From contig NZ_OW235315.1 in assembly GCF_934924865.1 (NCBI RefSeq), forward strand, positions 1,798,001-1,862,000: 64,000 bases of DNA. The letters run 5' to 3'. Each line of letters begins with the position of its first letter. Position 1 is the first letter of the stretch. A program made the translations under genes and the position numbers. Below are positions 54,121 through 63,668 of this stretch, in pieces. Source of the stretch: Tepidibacter aestuarii (GTDB lineage Bacteria; Bacillota; Clostridia; Peptostreptococcales; Peptostreptococcaceae). The notes below the pieces were generated by a model. That model was not told the origin of the DNA and ran no database searches. It worked only from the letters and a program-made list of their open reading frames with translations.

Positions 54121-54696
54121 ATGATGAAATTGAATATTTGTATAGACATTGATGGAACTATAACAGATGCATATTATTGGATACATTTAGCAAATAAGTA
54201 TTTTAATAAACATATAAAAGAAGAAGATGTTACGTCATATGAAATGCACGAAGTTTTCAATATTGAAAAAGAAGAATATATGAAATTTTACAATAATTAT
54301 ATTAGAGAAATACATGAAACAGCAACATTAAAAGAAGACGTAAAGCCTATACTAGACAAACTAAGCGAAACAAATAATTTATATTTTGTAACAGCCAGAG
54401 ATAAAAGAGTAGAAGATATTACAATAAACTTTTTAAAAGATAATAACATACCGTATAATGATATCTTTTTATTAGGAAAACATTATAAAGTAGATCAAGC
54501 TATAGAGCTTGATTGCGATATTTTTATAGAAGATAATTATAATAATGCTATTCAACTATCCAAAGCAGGGTTCAATGTTATTTTGATAGACACTTATTAT
54601 AATAGAAAAAAACTGAATGATAAAATCACACGAGTTACAAATTGGGATGAAATATATAATATAATAATAAATATATATTTAGAAAAAGTAAGTTAA
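54121..54696 (+). CDS. HAD-superfamily phosphatase (5'-nucleotidase C-like)
   Basis: A 191-aa HAD protein. Motif I DIDGTITD holds the nucleophile and acid Asp pair (about 9-16), motif II is VTARD, and motif III/IV is FIEDNYNNA. A helical cap lies at about 20-70. It fits the NT5C/YorS-like group of deoxynucleotide phosphatases, although the substrate is unproven. ATG follows GGAGG; a second ATG directly after is an alternative start. Confidence 0.85.
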   Translation: MMKLNICIDIDGTITDAYYWIHLANKYFNKHIKEEDVTSYEMHEVFNIEKEEYMKFYNNYIREIHETATLKEDVKPILDKLSETNNLYFVTARDKRVEDITINFLKDNNIPYNDIFLLGKHYKVDQAIELDCDIFIEDNYNNAIQLSKAGFNVILIDTYYNRKKLNDKITRVTNWDEIYNIIINIYLEKVS

Positions 54697-54727
54697 ATTT
54701 CAACTCATATATTGAAATTTTTTATTG
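54695..54727 (+). terminator. Terminator of HAD gene
   Basis: AAATTTCAA (54695-54703) pairs with TTGAAATTT (54712-54720), then TTTATTG. Confidence 0.7.
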
Positions 54728-54729
54728 TA

Positions 54730-55236
54730 TTAATTCATTGAAATTTTAATTATTTCTTTAATTTTTTCAAAACTAATTGGAGTATAATCAATGCATTCAA
54801 CACTTACATTGAAAAATTGTTTACTCTCATATTTCAGATTATGTATATGTCCATGTATATTCATATATGGCATATTTTCATTTAAATACATTGGTTCATG
54901 CGATAATATATAGAAATCATTATAAATTATAGGGTATTTAATTACTTCATCAAATCCAACACTTTTCCACCAATGTATCGATCTTTCATTATCATGATTA
55001 CCTAAAATTAATACTTTATATCCATTTAAGGAATATATTGTCTCTGCAGTTTTTTCTTTATTATAGAAAGAAATATCTCCTAAAACAAAAACTTTATCAT
55101 CCTTCTTCACAACAGAATTCCAGTTATTAATAATAGTTGTATCCATTTCTTTTATATTTTTAAACGGTCTATTTTCATACTTAATAATATTACCATGTCC
55201 AAAATGCATATCAGAAATAAAATAAATATGTTGCAT
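54730..55236 (-). CDS. Metallophosphoesterase
   Basis: A 168-aa calcineurin-like phosphoesterase with SDMHFGHGNI (about 7-16), VLGDIS, LGNHDNE and the HEPMY and HGHIH metal motifs in order. The single-domain form without extra domains occurs widely in phages and bacteria; the substrate is unknown. Convergent with the HAD gene. Confidence 0.88.
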   Translation of the reverse strand: MQHIYFISDMHFGHGNIIKYENRPFKNIKEMDTTIINNWNSVVKKDDKVFVLGDISFYNKEKTAETIYSLNGYKVLILGNHDNERSIHWWKSVGFDEVIKYPIIYNDFYILSHEPMYLNENMPYMNIHGHIHNLKYESKQFFNVSVECIDYTPISFEKIKEIIKISMN

Positions 55237-55369
55237 TTATATAACACATCCTCATAATAATTTTATATTCATAAATATATATATCTTTTGTATTTTCTTA
55301 TTTTTAGTTTAAAATAATCTTTTTATTCTCTGTATGTTATACGAATATTATCCAATTATTAAAAACATA

Positions 55370-55417
55370 AAACGCCTCTTTTAAACAGAATTTCAACTTT
55401 GCTTAAAAGAGGCGTTT
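55370..55417 (-). terminator. Terminator of SLH protein gene
   Basis: AAACGCCTCTTTTAA (55370-55384) pairs perfectly with 55403-55417; TTATGTTTTT follows on the minus strand. Confidence 0.82.
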
Positions 55418-55422
55418 GTTTA

Positions 55423-56442
55423 TTATTCTCCTGTTTTCACTTCATTTGAAATAGTTAAAATCAAACCATAACTAGTGTTATACATAGATACTTTTATTCC
55501 ATCGATATATACTATTTTTAATCCAGATTCTTCATTATCTATATAAGTATCTATAGACTCTTTCAATTTATCAAATTCATTGAATTTTGTATAAATATTA
55601 AGGAATTCATAAGATTGATCTCTATTTTTAGATATTTGGTCTGCTCCAAAAGCATAAATACATTCCTTAGTTTTTCTTTCTATTGATATAAGGTCTTCAC
55701 CATTTTTATCTGCTACTGTAATATATTTATCGCTTGAATGTATTCTGTAACCGTATTTATTTGCGTATTCTTCTATTGAATTACTAGGAGTAGATTCCTT
55801 CGGCTCTTGGCTTTCATCAAAACTTACTATTCCATGTTTTTTAGCCATCCTTGCTGTTACTACTATTGCTTGTTCTTTTGACATTTCACTTTTGGGTTTA
55901 AATGAACCATCAGGATATCCCTTAATTGTTCCTTGCTTATTCATTGTTGACACACCTTCATTTGCCCAGCTTGATATTTTATCTTTATCATTGAAAGAGT
56001 TTTCGGTAGTTGTTTCTAGGTTATTGTTTATCATTTTCTCTGCCCTTGCGAACATCGTTGAAGCTTGTTCTCTTGTTAGTTTATCATTAGGACTAAACTT
56101 TCCTTCACCAGTTCCGTTTACTATTCCAAGTCTACCTGCTAATTGCACTAGGGGATTCACTGTATCATTGAATACTCCATCACCTTCTATTGATTGAGGT
56201 TTTAATTGTAGATAGTATGTAGTTACTAACTCTGCAAACTCTTCTCTATTTATTTCATCTTGAAAATTTTCATCGTTCTCCAACGATTTAGGTATGAGTT
56301 GTTTCTGTTGCATTATACTAAATGGTGTTTGAGCCCAATCAGACACTGTTTGTTCTGCAAATACATTCATTGAGTTAATACCCAAAAGAGAAAAGATACT
56401 TAATAATAAACCAGCGTTTTTAATCTTTCTTTTTAAAGTCAT
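55423..56442 (-). CDS. S-layer homology domain surface protein
   Basis: A 339-aa exported protein. Signal peptide about 1-29 (ends VFA). Three SLH-like repeats follow: a weak one (35-85), then FNDTVNPLVQLAGRLGIVNG (about 88-140) and FNDKDKISSWANEGVSTMNKQGTIKGYPDGSFKP (about 149-200). They anchor the protein to secondary wall polymer. The C-terminal 130 residues, after a Glu/Ser linker, are an unrecognised domain that contains KYGYRIHSSDKY. ATG follows GGAAG. Confidence 0.87.
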   Translation of the reverse strand: MTLKRKIKNAGLLLSIFSLLGINSMNVFAEQTVSDWAQTPFSIMQQKQLIPKSLENDENFQDEINREEFAELVTTYYLQLKPQSIEGDGVFNDTVNPLVQLAGRLGIVNGTGEGKFSPNDKLTREQASTMFARAEKMINNNLETTTENSFNDKDKISSWANEGVSTMNKQGTIKGYPDGSFKPKSEMSKEQAIVVTARMAKKHGIVSFDESQEPKESTPSNSIEEYANKYGYRIHSSDKYITVADKNGEDLISIERKTKECIYAFGADQISKNRDQSYEFLNIYTKFNEFDKLKESIDTYIDNEESGLKIVYIDGIKVSMYNTSYGLILTISNEVKTGE

Positions 56443-56541
56443 AGTTATAATCTTCCTTTCTTGCTTTAAAATAATTTTTTTATCATAATTATGAAAAACT
56501 ACAAATTGTTTTAATTCAAAACTGCAATTTACACCTTTAAA

Positions 56542-56664
56542 TTAGTTCCAAAAACTCACCATAAGTAACTCTTTGATTTCAAATAAACAGTAAAAATCTT
56601 CTTCGTCAATGTTATATAAAATTTCTTTTGTCTTAGGGTCTAATTTTCTGTTTTTGTCTCTCAT
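56542..56664 (-). CDS. Possible 40-aa peptide gene
   Basis: Starts MRDKNRKLDPKTKEILYNID and ends SFWN. ATG follows GAGGT by six bases, a good ribosome site, but the frame is short and no terminator is seen before the SLH gene. Not recognised; might be a leader peptide or a fragment. Confidence 0.35.
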   Translation of the reverse strand: MRDKNRKLDPKTKEILYNIDEEDFYCLFEIKELLMVSFWN

Positions 56665-57179
56665 AATATTACCTCACAAATTTCTCTTAAATTTTTTTAT
56701 TACGATTTACCTGTTAAATGTAAGTTTTTAAAATATGTACACCTTATAATCATACCATATTTTTATGAAAACCGCCTTATTCTTAATTCTAAAAATCAAT
56801 TTACATGTTATATAAATTTTACTACAAAAGATTAAGAAATAGTGTTAATATTCTACTATCTAATTTTTTGAATCTAGATAACACAGGGTTAATATTATTT
56901 GTTTTTAGTTTTATTCGTCTTTGAAGACGATTTAAGACATGTTGCAACACCATAGTAGATATTATTCCACACATTATAAATACGTTCTAATTGTAGTTAA
57001 ATAGCGGTAAAGTGAGGTTTGTAAGAGGTGAAATTTAGTTTTATATAAATTTTTCTTTTAATTCTAACATAAAAAACCTCCAATAAGCTATTTTTACCTT
57101 GCTTAAAAGAGGTTAAGTTCATTACATTTAAAATTACTAATACTTTTATCTAGTTCATTATATCTGAGTAAAAGTTTAT
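56665..57179. other. Long non-coding spacer
   Basis: Holds the rhodanese terminator (57068-57113). The rest (56690-57060) has only short frames, such as about 43 codons on the minus strand near 56840-56970 with no ribosome site. I recognise no family, repeat or RNA there. Confidence 0.5.
57068..57113 (-). terminator. Terminator of rhodanese gene
   Basis: AACCTC (57075-57080) pairs with GAGGTT, extended by AAGC/GCTT; TTTTTTATG follows on the minus strand. Confidence 0.65.
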
Positions 57180-58007
57180 TTACTCTCCTATTCTCACCTC
57201 ATTTTCATCATAGCTTATCCAGTCGCTCCATGAACCTAGATAAAGTTTTGGTTTTATTCCTATTTCATCAAGAGCAAGAAAATTTACACATCCAGTTATT
57301 CCTGATCCACAATGAACAATTACATTTTTATATTTTAATACTTGGTTAAAATGATCTTTTAATTTTTTATTATTCTTTACTTTATCATTTTCTAAAACAT
57401 CCATCCAAAAATAATTTTGAGCACTAGGAATATGACCTGCTTTTTTATCAATAGGTTCTACTTCTCCCTTATATCTTTCAAAAGATCTTGAATCAATTAT
57501 AACGGATGTATCTTTAGCTATATTTTCTTTAACTTCATCTACTGTTGCTATTATGGATTCGTTTATGTTAACATCTAAGAATTGCTTTTCTTTCTTAGAA
57601 ATATCAGATGACAAAGAATAGCTTTCCTTTATCCAAGCTCTTATTCCTCCATCTAAAATATATACTTTATCATGACCTATATATTTTAACATCCACCAAA
57701 ATCTAGAAGCACCTGCAACTTCTCCATCATCATAAGCGACAACCGTTGTATCATTTCCTATTCCACAACTTTCTAATTTAGATTTGAATACATTTAAATC
57801 AGGTAAAGGGTGTCTTCCTCCATGTTCTTTTACCTCTCCAGCTAAATCTTTGTCCATATCCATGTATACTGCGTGTGGAATATGTCCTTCCAAATAACTA
57901 TTTTTCCCATATGACGGATTTTGTAAATCAAATCTACAATCTACTACAACCATATCATTATTATTATTATTTTCCTTTAACCATTTTGCACTAACTAAAT
58001 TTTTCAA
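57180..58007 (-). CDS. Sulfurtransferase (thiosulfate/3-mercaptopyruvate, rhodanese type)
   Basis: A 275-aa protein of two rhodanese domains. The N-terminal domain (about 5-125) is inactive as usual (DDGEVAGASRFWWML); the C-terminal one carries the active-site Cys in HCGSGITGC (about residue 232). The loop CGSGIT fits thiosulfate or mercaptopyruvate sulfurtransferases. ATG follows a GGAAGTGAT site. Confidence 0.92.
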   Translation of the reverse strand: MKNLVSAKWLKENNNNNDMVVVDCRFDLQNPSYGKNSYLEGHIPHAVYMDMDKDLAGEVKEHGGRHPLPDLNVFKSKLESCGIGNDTTVVAYDDGEVAGASRFWWMLKYIGHDKVYILDGGIRAWIKESYSLSSDISKKEKQFLDVNINESIIATVDEVKENIAKDTSVIIDSRSFERYKGEVEPIDKKAGHIPSAQNYFWMDVLENDKVKNNKKLKDHFNQVLKYKNVIVHCGSGITGCVNFLALDEIGIKPKLYLGSWSDWISYDENEVRIGE

Positions 58008-58458
58008 AATATCACTTCCTAATCTTAAATAATAACATATATATTTATTTTACCAATTAATTAAGATTAGTTCTACATCTAAAATTAAATACAAATAATA
58101 TATTTATTGGTGTTTTTAAAGTGAATTTTAAAATTTTTAACACCACTTTACAAGAAAATCTAACTTTCTAAATCCTCTATATTGATATATATACATAGGT
58201 ATGGGATGCGAGATAGATTTTTTTTAATTTGCTGTATTTTCAACAACTTACTAAAAAATAGTTCTTCTCTAATGACTTCGCCAACTACATGCTTAACTTC
58301 CTGCGGACTACAGAATCTATACTCTTTAAAAGTAAAGCTAATAAAAAATGTAAAAAATAATTATCTGTTTATTAACGTAATTTTCTTTATACAAAAAAAC
58401 TAGTCAAGACTTCTTGAGTCTTGACTAGTGGCATATTAAATTCTAATAACATTATTTA
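58008..58458. other. Spacer with a gene remnant
   Basis: Minus strand 58160-58345 reads open for about 60 codons (including FCSPQEVKHVVGEVIREELF) and stops at 58160, without a start or ribosome site. It looks like the C-terminal remnant of a lost gene that I cannot name. The plus-strand frame at 58182-58403 lacks a ribosome site and is likely its shadow. The aminotransferase terminator is at 58399-58429. Confidence 0.35.
58399..58429 (-). terminator. Terminator of aminotransferase gene
   Basis: ACTAGTCAAGACT (58399-58411) pairs perfectly with 58417-58429; TTTTTTT follows on the minus strand. Confidence 0.87.
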
Positions 58459-59775
58459 TTATCTTTGTGCTTCATACTCTCTAAGTAGTTTTACAAATAG
58501 TTCAGGAATTTTATCCATCTTTTCAGGTGTTTCAACAAAAGAAATTCTAAACTGTGTATTGCCTGGATTGGCTTCACTATCTTTAATATCATAGAATCCG
58601 TTCATAGGTGCTACTAATAGAGTTGTTTCAACACCATCAATATCAACTGAACCTTCTCCTGCACAATATAATACAAAATCAATTGCTTTAAAACCAGGTT
58701 TAACAACATTTCTAACATCTATAACTGTGTAAATAGATGCATCTGGACTAGAAACGATAAGATTAGGCTCTTGCTCCTTTAATCCTTTATAAACTTTTAA
58801 AATTTGTTCTCTATAATATTCTCTGATTTCTTGGCACCATCCTATGATTCCTTCTTTACTCTCGTGAGCTAATGCTCCAAATATGTACTGACCAATAGCA
58901 TTTGCGCAAAGATTAGCTGTATATTCAGCTACTGAACGGTTATTAAATTCGGCATTATCTGTAATTAATGCACCAATTCTTAAACCACATGCATTCCATA
59001 CTTTAGAAGCAGTCTCAATACTAATTCTTCTGCCTTCAATTCCAGGAACATCTGCGTCAGTTACACCCCAAATGCTTACAAGTGGCTTATCTGTATCATA
59101 ATAAAGTTCACGATATGCTTCATCACTTACCATCCACATATTGTACTTCACACAAAGCTCTGCTAATGCTTTCATAGAATCATAGTCATACAGCTGACCA
59201 GTAGGATTGTCATATGGTATTACTAGCAATGCTCCTGGGTTATTCGCCTTAATTACTTCTTCAATTTTGTCGATTTTTGGAAGATCGAAGTTTCCATTTT
59301 CATTTAATTGACGCTTTACAGTAACTGTTTTTCTTCCAGTTCTTTCCGCAAAAGAAATATAATTTGTATATGCTGGATCAATCATCAACAAAGGTCTTTC
59401 ATCTGTTCCAGCTGGCCCACATGTACCAATTAGTAGTAATTCCATTGCTGTTGATCCACCATCTGTAACTTGAAAGTGAAGCTTACTTGTATCAAAACCT
59501 TCACAATTTAAAATGTTTCTGAAAGCATCTTGACATTCCTGAGTTCCAGCAGTTGTTGTGTACCTAATAACACCACTAGCAAATGGACTGTTCTTTGCAT
59601 CTAATGCAAACATTCTCTTTTGCATTGCAGTGTTTGCCGGAAGAGAAACGTTTCCAATGCCCACATTAATAACAGCTTCCGGTTTTACTTTTCGCTCTTC
59701 ATACTTCATTTGTGCAAGACGAACTGCTGATGGTTTTCTTGACTCAAAGTGAGCAGATAATATAGGTTTGTTCAT
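58459..59775 (-). CDS. Class I/II PLP aminotransferase, atypical base composition
   Basis: A 438-aa fold-type I aminotransferase. Markers are VTDGGSTAMELL, PYDNPTGQ, SDEAYRELYYD and the PLP-Lys in ETASKVWNACGLRIGAL (about residue 251). TQFRISFVE holds the carboxylate-binding Arg. Third positions are visibly richer in G and C than in neighbouring genes, suggesting transfer from another lineage. It faces an aminotransferase pseudogene of the same fold across 270 bases. Substrate unknown. Confidence 0.9.
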   Translation of the reverse strand: MNKPILSAHFESRKPSAVRLAQMKYEERKVKPEAVINVGIGNVSLPANTAMQKRMFALDAKNSPFASGVIRYTTTAGTQECQDAFRNILNCEGFDTSKLHFQVTDGGSTAMELLLIGTCGPAGTDERPLLMIDPAYTNYISFAERTGRKTVTVKRQLNENGNFDLPKIDKIEEVIKANNPGALLVIPYDNPTGQLYDYDSMKALAELCVKYNMWMVSDEAYRELYYDTDKPLVSIWGVTDADVPGIEGRRISIETASKVWNACGLRIGALITDNAEFNNRSVAEYTANLCANAIGQYIFGALAHESKEGIIGWCQEIREYYREQILKVYKGLKEQEPNLIVSSPDASIYTVIDVRNVVKPGFKAIDFVLYCAGEGSVDIDGVETTLLVAPMNGFYDIKDSEANPGNTQFRISFVETPEKMDKIPELFVKLLREYEAQR

Positions 59776-60049
59776 GTCAAATACCCCTTTTCATTAGAAT
59801 TTTTTCTTACATTGTAATTTTAACATGAAATTGTATAATTTTCACTCTTTTTTTAATATTATGTTTTATTAAGTAAATTATAAAACATAATATTCGCCTT
59901 AATAATTCTTACCTAGCTGTAATTATAAAAAAATGCTTCTCTAGTTTAATTGGTATTTCCAATTCTCTTTAGAAAAAAGTTGTGTATATTATATTGTTTG
60001 ATAGAATAATTCATGGCATCATGTTTTTTCTTTTCTTAATCAATATATC

Positions 60050-60757
60050 AATTGACCAATTTTATTACAATCCACTTACATCATCTCTTACTAACTATAA
60101 TATGAATTTTTCACAAGATGAAATTCTAATAACCAACGGAGGTAGTGAGGCTTTATTATTTTCAATTACAGCAATAGCAGATCCAGGAGATGGAATATTA
60201 ATTCCAGAACCTTTTTATACTAATTACAATGGTTTCGCTACTGCCGTAAATGTTAATATAAAACCTATAGCTACTTTTGAAGAAGAAGGGTTCCAATTAC
60301 CTTCTAAATATGCTATTGAGAAAGTTATTACTGAAAAAACTAGAGCTATACTTCTTTCTAATCCAGGAAATCCAACTGGTGCTCTTTATACTAAAGATCA
60401 AATAGAAATGATAGCGTCACTTGCTAAGGAACATGCTTTATTTATAATAACTTCTAGTGTTTCTAAAAGATACAGCGCATTTGGTGTTAGAATAGGTGCT
60501 ATAGAGCTTTATAAGACTCCTAAGTCTTATTTTGAAACAGTTAATTCTGAGTACAAAAAAAGAAGAGATATCGTATATAATGAATTAAATAAAATGGTGA
60601 AACTGTAATGATGGCGCCAGCTGAAGGATTCTATTCAACTAAAGGTCTTGGTAGAGATGAAGTTAGAATAGCTTACATATTAAATGAATCCGATTTAACT
60701 AAGGCTATCAAGGTCTTAAAAGCAGGTCTTGAAGAACCTGCAAAACTAAATAAATAA
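60050..60757 (+). pseudogene. Decayed aspartate aminotransferase gene
   Basis: Plus-strand fragments of a class I/II aminotransferase. The first frame has NFSQDEILITNGGSEALLFS, SNPGNPTGALYTKDQ and SVSKRYSAFGVRIGA (PLP-Lys), and stops at 60608. The end (MMAPAEGFYSTKGLG ... RIAYILN) is in another frame up to 60757. The N-terminal 90 or so residues are missing, and internal deletions removed the SDE(V/I)Y region and about 60 residues before the frameshift. Non-functional. Confidence 0.87.
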
Positions 60758-60783
60758 AATCTCAATATACATCTTATAAATTA

Positions 60784-60827
60784 TAAAAAAAGACTTTCTT
60801 AATAAATTAAGAAAGTCTTTTTTTATT
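60784..60827 (+). terminator. Terminator after aminotransferase pseudogene
   Basis: AAAAAGACTTTCTTAAT pairs with ATTAAGAAAGTCTTTTT, T7 end; retained from the old gene. Confidence 0.82.
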
Positions 60828-60903
60828 AATTAATTTTTATTATTAATAAATGAATAATAAGTATTGTTAATGAAAAAACTACACTAGAAGGAGTTGATTA
60901 TTT

Positions 60904-61092
60904 ATGGAATTAAACACTAGAGATACTATAGTAAAAAAATTATTAGACGCTCAAGAAAACGTTAGAGATTATGAATCATTTTCAAAAAAAGTAGATGATT
61001 CTGAAGTATGTAATTTATTTAAACAGTTTGCAGAAGAATCAGGAGCTCAAGCGCAAAAACTTCAACAATTACTAAATAAGTTTGAAGGATAA
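60904..61092 (+). CDS. Small helical protein, 62 aa
   Basis: Starts MELNTRDTIVKKLLDAQENV and ends LNKFEG. Two amphipathic helices with Glu residues spaced like a half-ferritin or rubrerythrin helix pair (DYESFSKKVDDSEVCNLFKQFAEESG). One Cys. ATG follows AGAAGGAG and a strong terminator follows, so likely expressed. Not recognised beyond that. Confidence 0.72.
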   Translation: MELNTRDTIVKKLLDAQENVRDYESFSKKVDDSEVCNLFKQFAEESGAQAQKLQQLLNKFEG

Positions 61093-61126
61093 CATAAAAG
61101 CAGCCATTAATGGCTGCTTTTATGTT
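61091..61126 (+). terminator. Terminator of 62-aa gene
   Basis: Perfect 36-nt palindrome with 18-base arms (AACATAAAAGCAGCCATT first arm). Confidence 0.85.
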
Positions 61127-61217
61127 ATTATAATGTTTGCAGTATTTGCAAAACCATATTTTTTTTGTATAATAGTCATTGGATAAGTATAATTTAACAC
61201 TAAGGAGGATTTTAAAT

Positions 61218-61433
61218 ATGAATGAACTTACTTCAAGTTTTAATAACCTATCAGAAAAAGAACAGATAGAATTTATAAAATCTATAGTTCCACAAATTGA
61301 GTCATTAGTTAAAAATAATAAAGATGATTTAATGAGAGAATTTTCACCTGTAATTGATAAGTTATTAGAACAATACGGCATAACAATGGATCAAGTGATG
61401 ATGATGCTTCAAATGTTTAACCCACAAAATTAA
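61218..61433 (+). CDS. Small helical protein, 71 aa
   Basis: Starts MNELTSSFNNLSEKEQIEF and ends with a Met-rich MDQVMMMLQMFNPQN. Acidic, helical, soluble. ATG 61218 follows AAGGAGG by nine bases; an upstream in-frame ATG would overlap the promoter. Own promoter (TATAAT near 61168) and terminator. Not recognised. Confidence 0.7.
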   Translation: MNELTSSFNNLSEKEQIEFIKSIVPQIESLVKNNKDDLMREFSPVIDKLLEQYGITMDQVMMMLQMFNPQN

Positions 61434-61458
61434 AAGAACCTCTTCAGAGGTTCTTTTA
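61431..61458. terminator. Bidirectional terminator between 71-aa gene and spoVS
   Basis: A 13-bp stem (61431-61443 with 61446-61458) and 2-nt loop with A and T flanks. Confidence 0.86.
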
Positions 61459-61719
61459 TTATCTAGGTTCTACTATAAGCTTTATAGCTGTTCTTTCTTC
61501 ACCATCAATGTCAACATCAGTAAAAGCTGGTATACATATAAGATCCATACCACTTGGTGCAACAAACCCTCTAGCTATAGCTACAGCTTTGACTGCTTGA
61601 TTTAAAGCCCCTGCACCTATAGCTTGTATCTCTGCTGAGCCTTTTTCTCTTAAAACTCCAGCTAGAGCTCCTGCTACAGAATTTGGATTAGATTTTGACG
61701 AAACTTTTAATACTTCCAT
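61459..61719 (-). CDS. spoVS: Stage V sporulation protein S
   Basis: An 86-aa Alba-like nucleic-acid-binding protein that regulates sporulation timing. It is very highly conserved: EVLKVSSKSNPNSVAGALAG, AIGAGALNQAVKA and PSGMDLICIPAFTD. Present in spore formers, supporting the lineage assignment. ATG follows GGGGG. Monocistronic. Confidence 0.95.
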   Translation of the reverse strand: MEVLKVSSKSNPNSVAGALAGVLREKGSAEIQAIGAGALNQAVKAVAIARGFVAPSGMDLICIPAFTDVDIDGEERTAIKLIVEPR

Positions 61720-61820
61720 TTCAAATATGCCCCCCTTAATATTATTATATTTCCTTGTGCATCTAAAATTGGATTCCTTGTTATATTATTCTACATTCAA
61801 AATCTAAATCCTTTTTTTAT

Positions 61821-62768
61821 TTATAAATTATATCCGATTTTTCTAAATTTACTGTATCTTTCGAAAACTATTTCTTCTTGATTCTTGTTAGCATACTCAT
61901 TCAGCTGTTCAACTATATATTCTTTTATTTTATCTGATGTAAACTCAATATTTTTTTGTGCTCCACCTAAAGGTTCTTTTATTATTTTATCAATAACATT
62001 TAGCTTATATAGGTCAGAACTTGTAAGCTTCATTACCTCAGATGCCTCTTTTGCTTTAGAAGCATCCTTCCACAATATACTTGAAAGCCCTTCTGGAGAT
62101 ATAACAGAGTATATAGAATGTTCAAGCATAGCTACTTTATTAGATACACCAAGACCCAGTGCTCCTCCACTTCCTCCTTCTCCTATAGCTATAGATATTA
62201 CAGGAACCTTTAAAGAGCTCATTTCAAATAAATTCTTAGCTATCGCTTCGGCTTGACCTCTTTCTTCAGCTTCAAGACCACAAAAAGCACCAGGAGTATC
62301 TATAAAAGTTATTATTGGCCTATTAAATTTTTCAGCTTGCTTCATAAGTCTTAAAGCTTTTCTATATCCTTCGGGATGCGGCATACCAAAATTTCTTTGT
62401 ATATTTTCTTTTACATCCCTTCCTTTTTGATGACCAATTATAGTAACAGGTATATTTTTTATTATACCTATACCTCCCACTATAGCTTTGTCATCTTTAT
62501 AGAGTCTATCTCCATGAAATTCTATAAATTCACTACATATATTTTTTATATAGTCCTCAGTTGTAGGCCTATCACCAGCTCTACTTATATTTACCTTTTG
62601 CCAAGCAGTTAAATTTTCATATATTTCATTTTTTAGGTTCACAAGCTTGTTACTAAGCATATTTATTTCATCAGATAAATCTATATTATTTTCTTTCGAT
62701 ATTTTTTCAAATTCTACAATTTTGTTTTCAAGCTCTATAATGGGCTTATCTATATCTAAACTATTCAT
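61821..62768 (-). CDS. accA: Acetyl-CoA carboxylase carboxyltransferase subunit alpha
   Basis: With AccD transfers carboxyl from biotin to acetyl-CoA, the first committed step of fatty acid synthesis. 315 aa. Motifs DRPTTEDYI, GHQKGRD, FIDTPGAFCGLEAEERGQ and GEGGSGGALG are conserved. It starts 13 bases after accD. Confidence 0.95.
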   Translation of the reverse strand: MNSLDIDKPIIELENKIVEFEKISKENNIDLSDEINMLSNKLVNLKNEIYENLTAWQKVNISRAGDRPTTEDYIKNICSEFIEFHGDRLYKDDKAIVGGIGIIKNIPVTIIGHQKGRDVKENIQRNFGMPHPEGYRKALRLMKQAEKFNRPIITFIDTPGAFCGLEAEERGQAEAIAKNLFEMSSLKVPVISIAIGEGGSGGALGLGVSNKVAMLEHSIYSVISPEGLSSILWKDASKAKEASEVMKLTSSDLYKLNVIDKIIKEPLGGAQKNIEFTSDKIKEYIVEQLNEYANKNQEEIVFERYSKFRKIGYNL

Positions 62769-62780
62769 ACTTAGACCTCC

Positions 62781-63632
62781 TTAATACCCATGCATTTTCA
62801 ATATTTGTTGGATTTTATTTTTCATATTTTTTCTACTTACAATCAAATCTAAAAATCCATGTTCTAGTAAAAATTCAGATTTTTGAAAGCCTTCTGGAAG
62901 GTCTTGTTTTATCGTCTGTTTTATAACTCTAGGACCAGCAAACCCTATTAAAGCATTTGGCTCTGCCATTATAACATCTCCAAGCATGCCAAAACTAGCT
63001 GTTATTCCACCAGTCGTAGGATTTGTGAATACAGAGATATACGGTAATCCATTTTCACTAAGTTTATTCAAAGCTTGAGAAGTTTTTGCCATTTGCATTA
63101 AGGATATTATACCTTCTTGCATTCTTGCTCCTCCAGATGCACATACTATTATAACAGGTAATTTATTGTCTATACCATGCTCAATAGCCCTAGTTATCTT
63201 TTCTCCTACTATATAGCCCATACTTCCCATCATAAACTCTGAATTCATTACACAAAGTATAACATCTATACCATTTAACTTACCGGCACCAGTTATAACA
63301 GCATCTTTTTCTTTACTTTTAGCAGTATATCTTTCTAACTTTTCTTCATATTCGGGAAATTCCAATATATTCATAGAAACTAAATCTGTGTCTAGCTCTT
63401 CAAATGTTTTTTCATCTATCAGTAAATCAACTCTCTTTCTAGCAGAAAGTTTAAAATGATGATCGCATTTAGGACATAAGCTCATATTTTCTTCTACTTC
63501 TTTTATAAAAATATTACTATTGCAACTTTCACACTTTATCCAAAACTTCTCATCAACATTTTTACTATTAAATTTTCTATTAACAGATACTTGTGCATAT
63601 CCTTTTTCTTTACTCAATAATTTTTTAATCAT
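62781..63632 (-). CDS. accD: Acetyl-CoA carboxylase carboxyltransferase subunit beta
   Basis: A 283-aa partner of AccA. An N-terminal four-Cys zinc ribbon (CESC ... CPKC, about 34-57) is followed by the crotonase-fold domain with ASGGARMQEG, NPTTGGITASFG and GPRVIKQT. Lies between accC and accA on the same strand. Confidence 0.95.
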   Translation of the reverse strand: MIKKLLSKEKGYAQVSVNRKFNSKNVDEKFWIKCESCNSNIFIKEVEENMSLCPKCDHHFKLSARKRVDLLIDEKTFEELDTDLVSMNILEFPEYEEKLERYTAKSKEKDAVITGAGKLNGIDVILCVMNSEFMMGSMGYIVGEKITRAIEHGIDNKLPVIIVCASGGARMQEGIISLMQMAKTSQALNKLSENGLPYISVFTNPTTGGITASFGMLGDVIMAEPNALIGFAGPRVIKQTIKQDLPEGFQKSEFLLEHGFLDLIVSRKNMKNKIQQILKMHGY

Positions 63633-63668
63633 ATTTCACCTCTATAAATTTATGCCTATGTTATATTT

